A DNA stretch of 22,641 nucleotides. It comes from Planctomycetota bacterium (GTDB lineage Bacteria; Planctomycetota; UBA11346). The DNA is taken from contig CANIXE010000006.1 of NCBI GenBank assembly GCA_947470885.1, positions 1-22,641 on the forward strand, given 5' to 3'. The notes under the pieces were generated by a model. It did no database searches. It was not told the origin of the DNA and saw nothing but the letters and a program-made list of their open reading frames with translations. Positions 22,418 through 22,641 of this stretch are shown here, in pieces. The position numbers and the translations under genes are program-made. The first letter of the stretch is position 1. Every line of letters begins with the position of its first letter.

Positions 22418-22641
22418 ATGTCCGTCCAGCGCCTGCCCCTCGCCTTACTTCTTGTCCTTGGAGCAGTGGGATACGCCGCCGAGGATGCCACCAAAGCCAT
22501 CCAGACGCTCCAGGCCGCCTTGGCCGGCGATGACGCCCAGGCCAAAAAGGCGGCCCTGAAAACGCTGACCAATAAGAATCTCGGCCAGGATGACGTCGTC
22601 GTCCCCCTGTTGGTGGGGGCGATCAGCGATCGCCAGGCTGG
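22418..22641 (+). CDS. Secreted protein of unknown function, N-terminal part (cut by right edge)
   Basis: The frame from ATG 22418 is open to the window end, giving 74 residues. GAGG at the stop of the DJ-1 gene lies 6 bases upstream and supports this start. Residues 1-21 (MSVQRLPLALLLVLGAVGYA) are a signal peptide. The mature part (AIQTLQAALAGDDAQAKKAALKTL, VVVPLLVGAISDRQA) is helical and Ala/Leu-rich with the spacing of HEAT-like helical repeats, but too little is visible to assign a family. Probably co-transcribed with the DJ-1 gene. Confidence 0.75.
   Translation, partial: MSVQRLPLALLLVLGAVGYAAEDATKAIQTLQAALAGDDAQAKKAALKTLTNKNLGQDDVVVPLLVGAISDRQA

Overview
The window is GC-rich, gene-dense bacterial chromosome. 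It has no insertion sequence, phage genes or CRISPR array. Two proteins end in the C-terminal phenylalanine of outer-membrane beta-barrels, and there are a cyclophilin with a signal peptide, a probable cytochrome lipoprotein and a LolA-like protein, so the cell is almost certainly Gram-negative. A Hanks-type kinase with the HRDVTPSN form, a PyrD-like protein outside pyrimidine synthesis, and a truncated edge gene faintly like DUF1670 would fit Planctomycetota/PVC or a deltaproteobacterial-type lineage. This taxonomic reading is inference; no marker gene here settles it.

Layout. 1-164 (minus): 5' part of an unidentified gene cut by the edge. 341-3114 (plus): trmB, a PfkB-fold protein that has lost the catalytic Asp, and a soluble Ser/Thr kinase. 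3115-3360: non-coding, with inverted repeats and GACGACCGGAC repeats. 3361-3469: tRNA-Arg(CCG) and its terminator. 3502-8451 (plus): EI24/CysZ-like membrane protein, cyclophilin, glycosyltransferase, an Amt transporter whose first pore His is Glu, and a PyrD-like protein with a possibly structured leader. 8462-11772 (minus): an operon of porin, small phosphate-binding-like protein and chemoreceptor. 11863-13953 (minus): outer-membrane barrel gene with overlapping Fur-box-like sites on its start, a c-type cytochrome lipoprotein and an aldo/keto reductase. 14101-15120 (minus): SGNH hydrolase. 15206-19133 (plus): cheA-cheW-cheB with 4-bp overlaps. 19236-20902 (plus): prs and the L25/CTC ribosomal protein, then a strong terminator. 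21099-21764 (minus): LolA-like protein. 21822-22641 (plus): DJ-1/PfpI protein and a secreted protein cut by the right edge.

How the genes fit together. The main theme is sensing and movement. The minus-strand operon places an outer-membrane channel, a periplasmic binding protein and a chemoreceptor under one promoter, about 3.4 kb from the chemotaxis core cheAWB. The CheA carries two CheW-like domains. cheR and cheY are not in the window. The promoter regions of the receptor operon and of cheA share a GGGTAGACT element. A second theme is metal control: the barrel/cytochrome(/reductase) unit looks Fur-regulated. prs and the L25 gene are a common bacterial pair. Two intergenic gaps 16 kb apart share GTCCGGTCGTC repeats, including a perfect 24-bp palindrome before prs.
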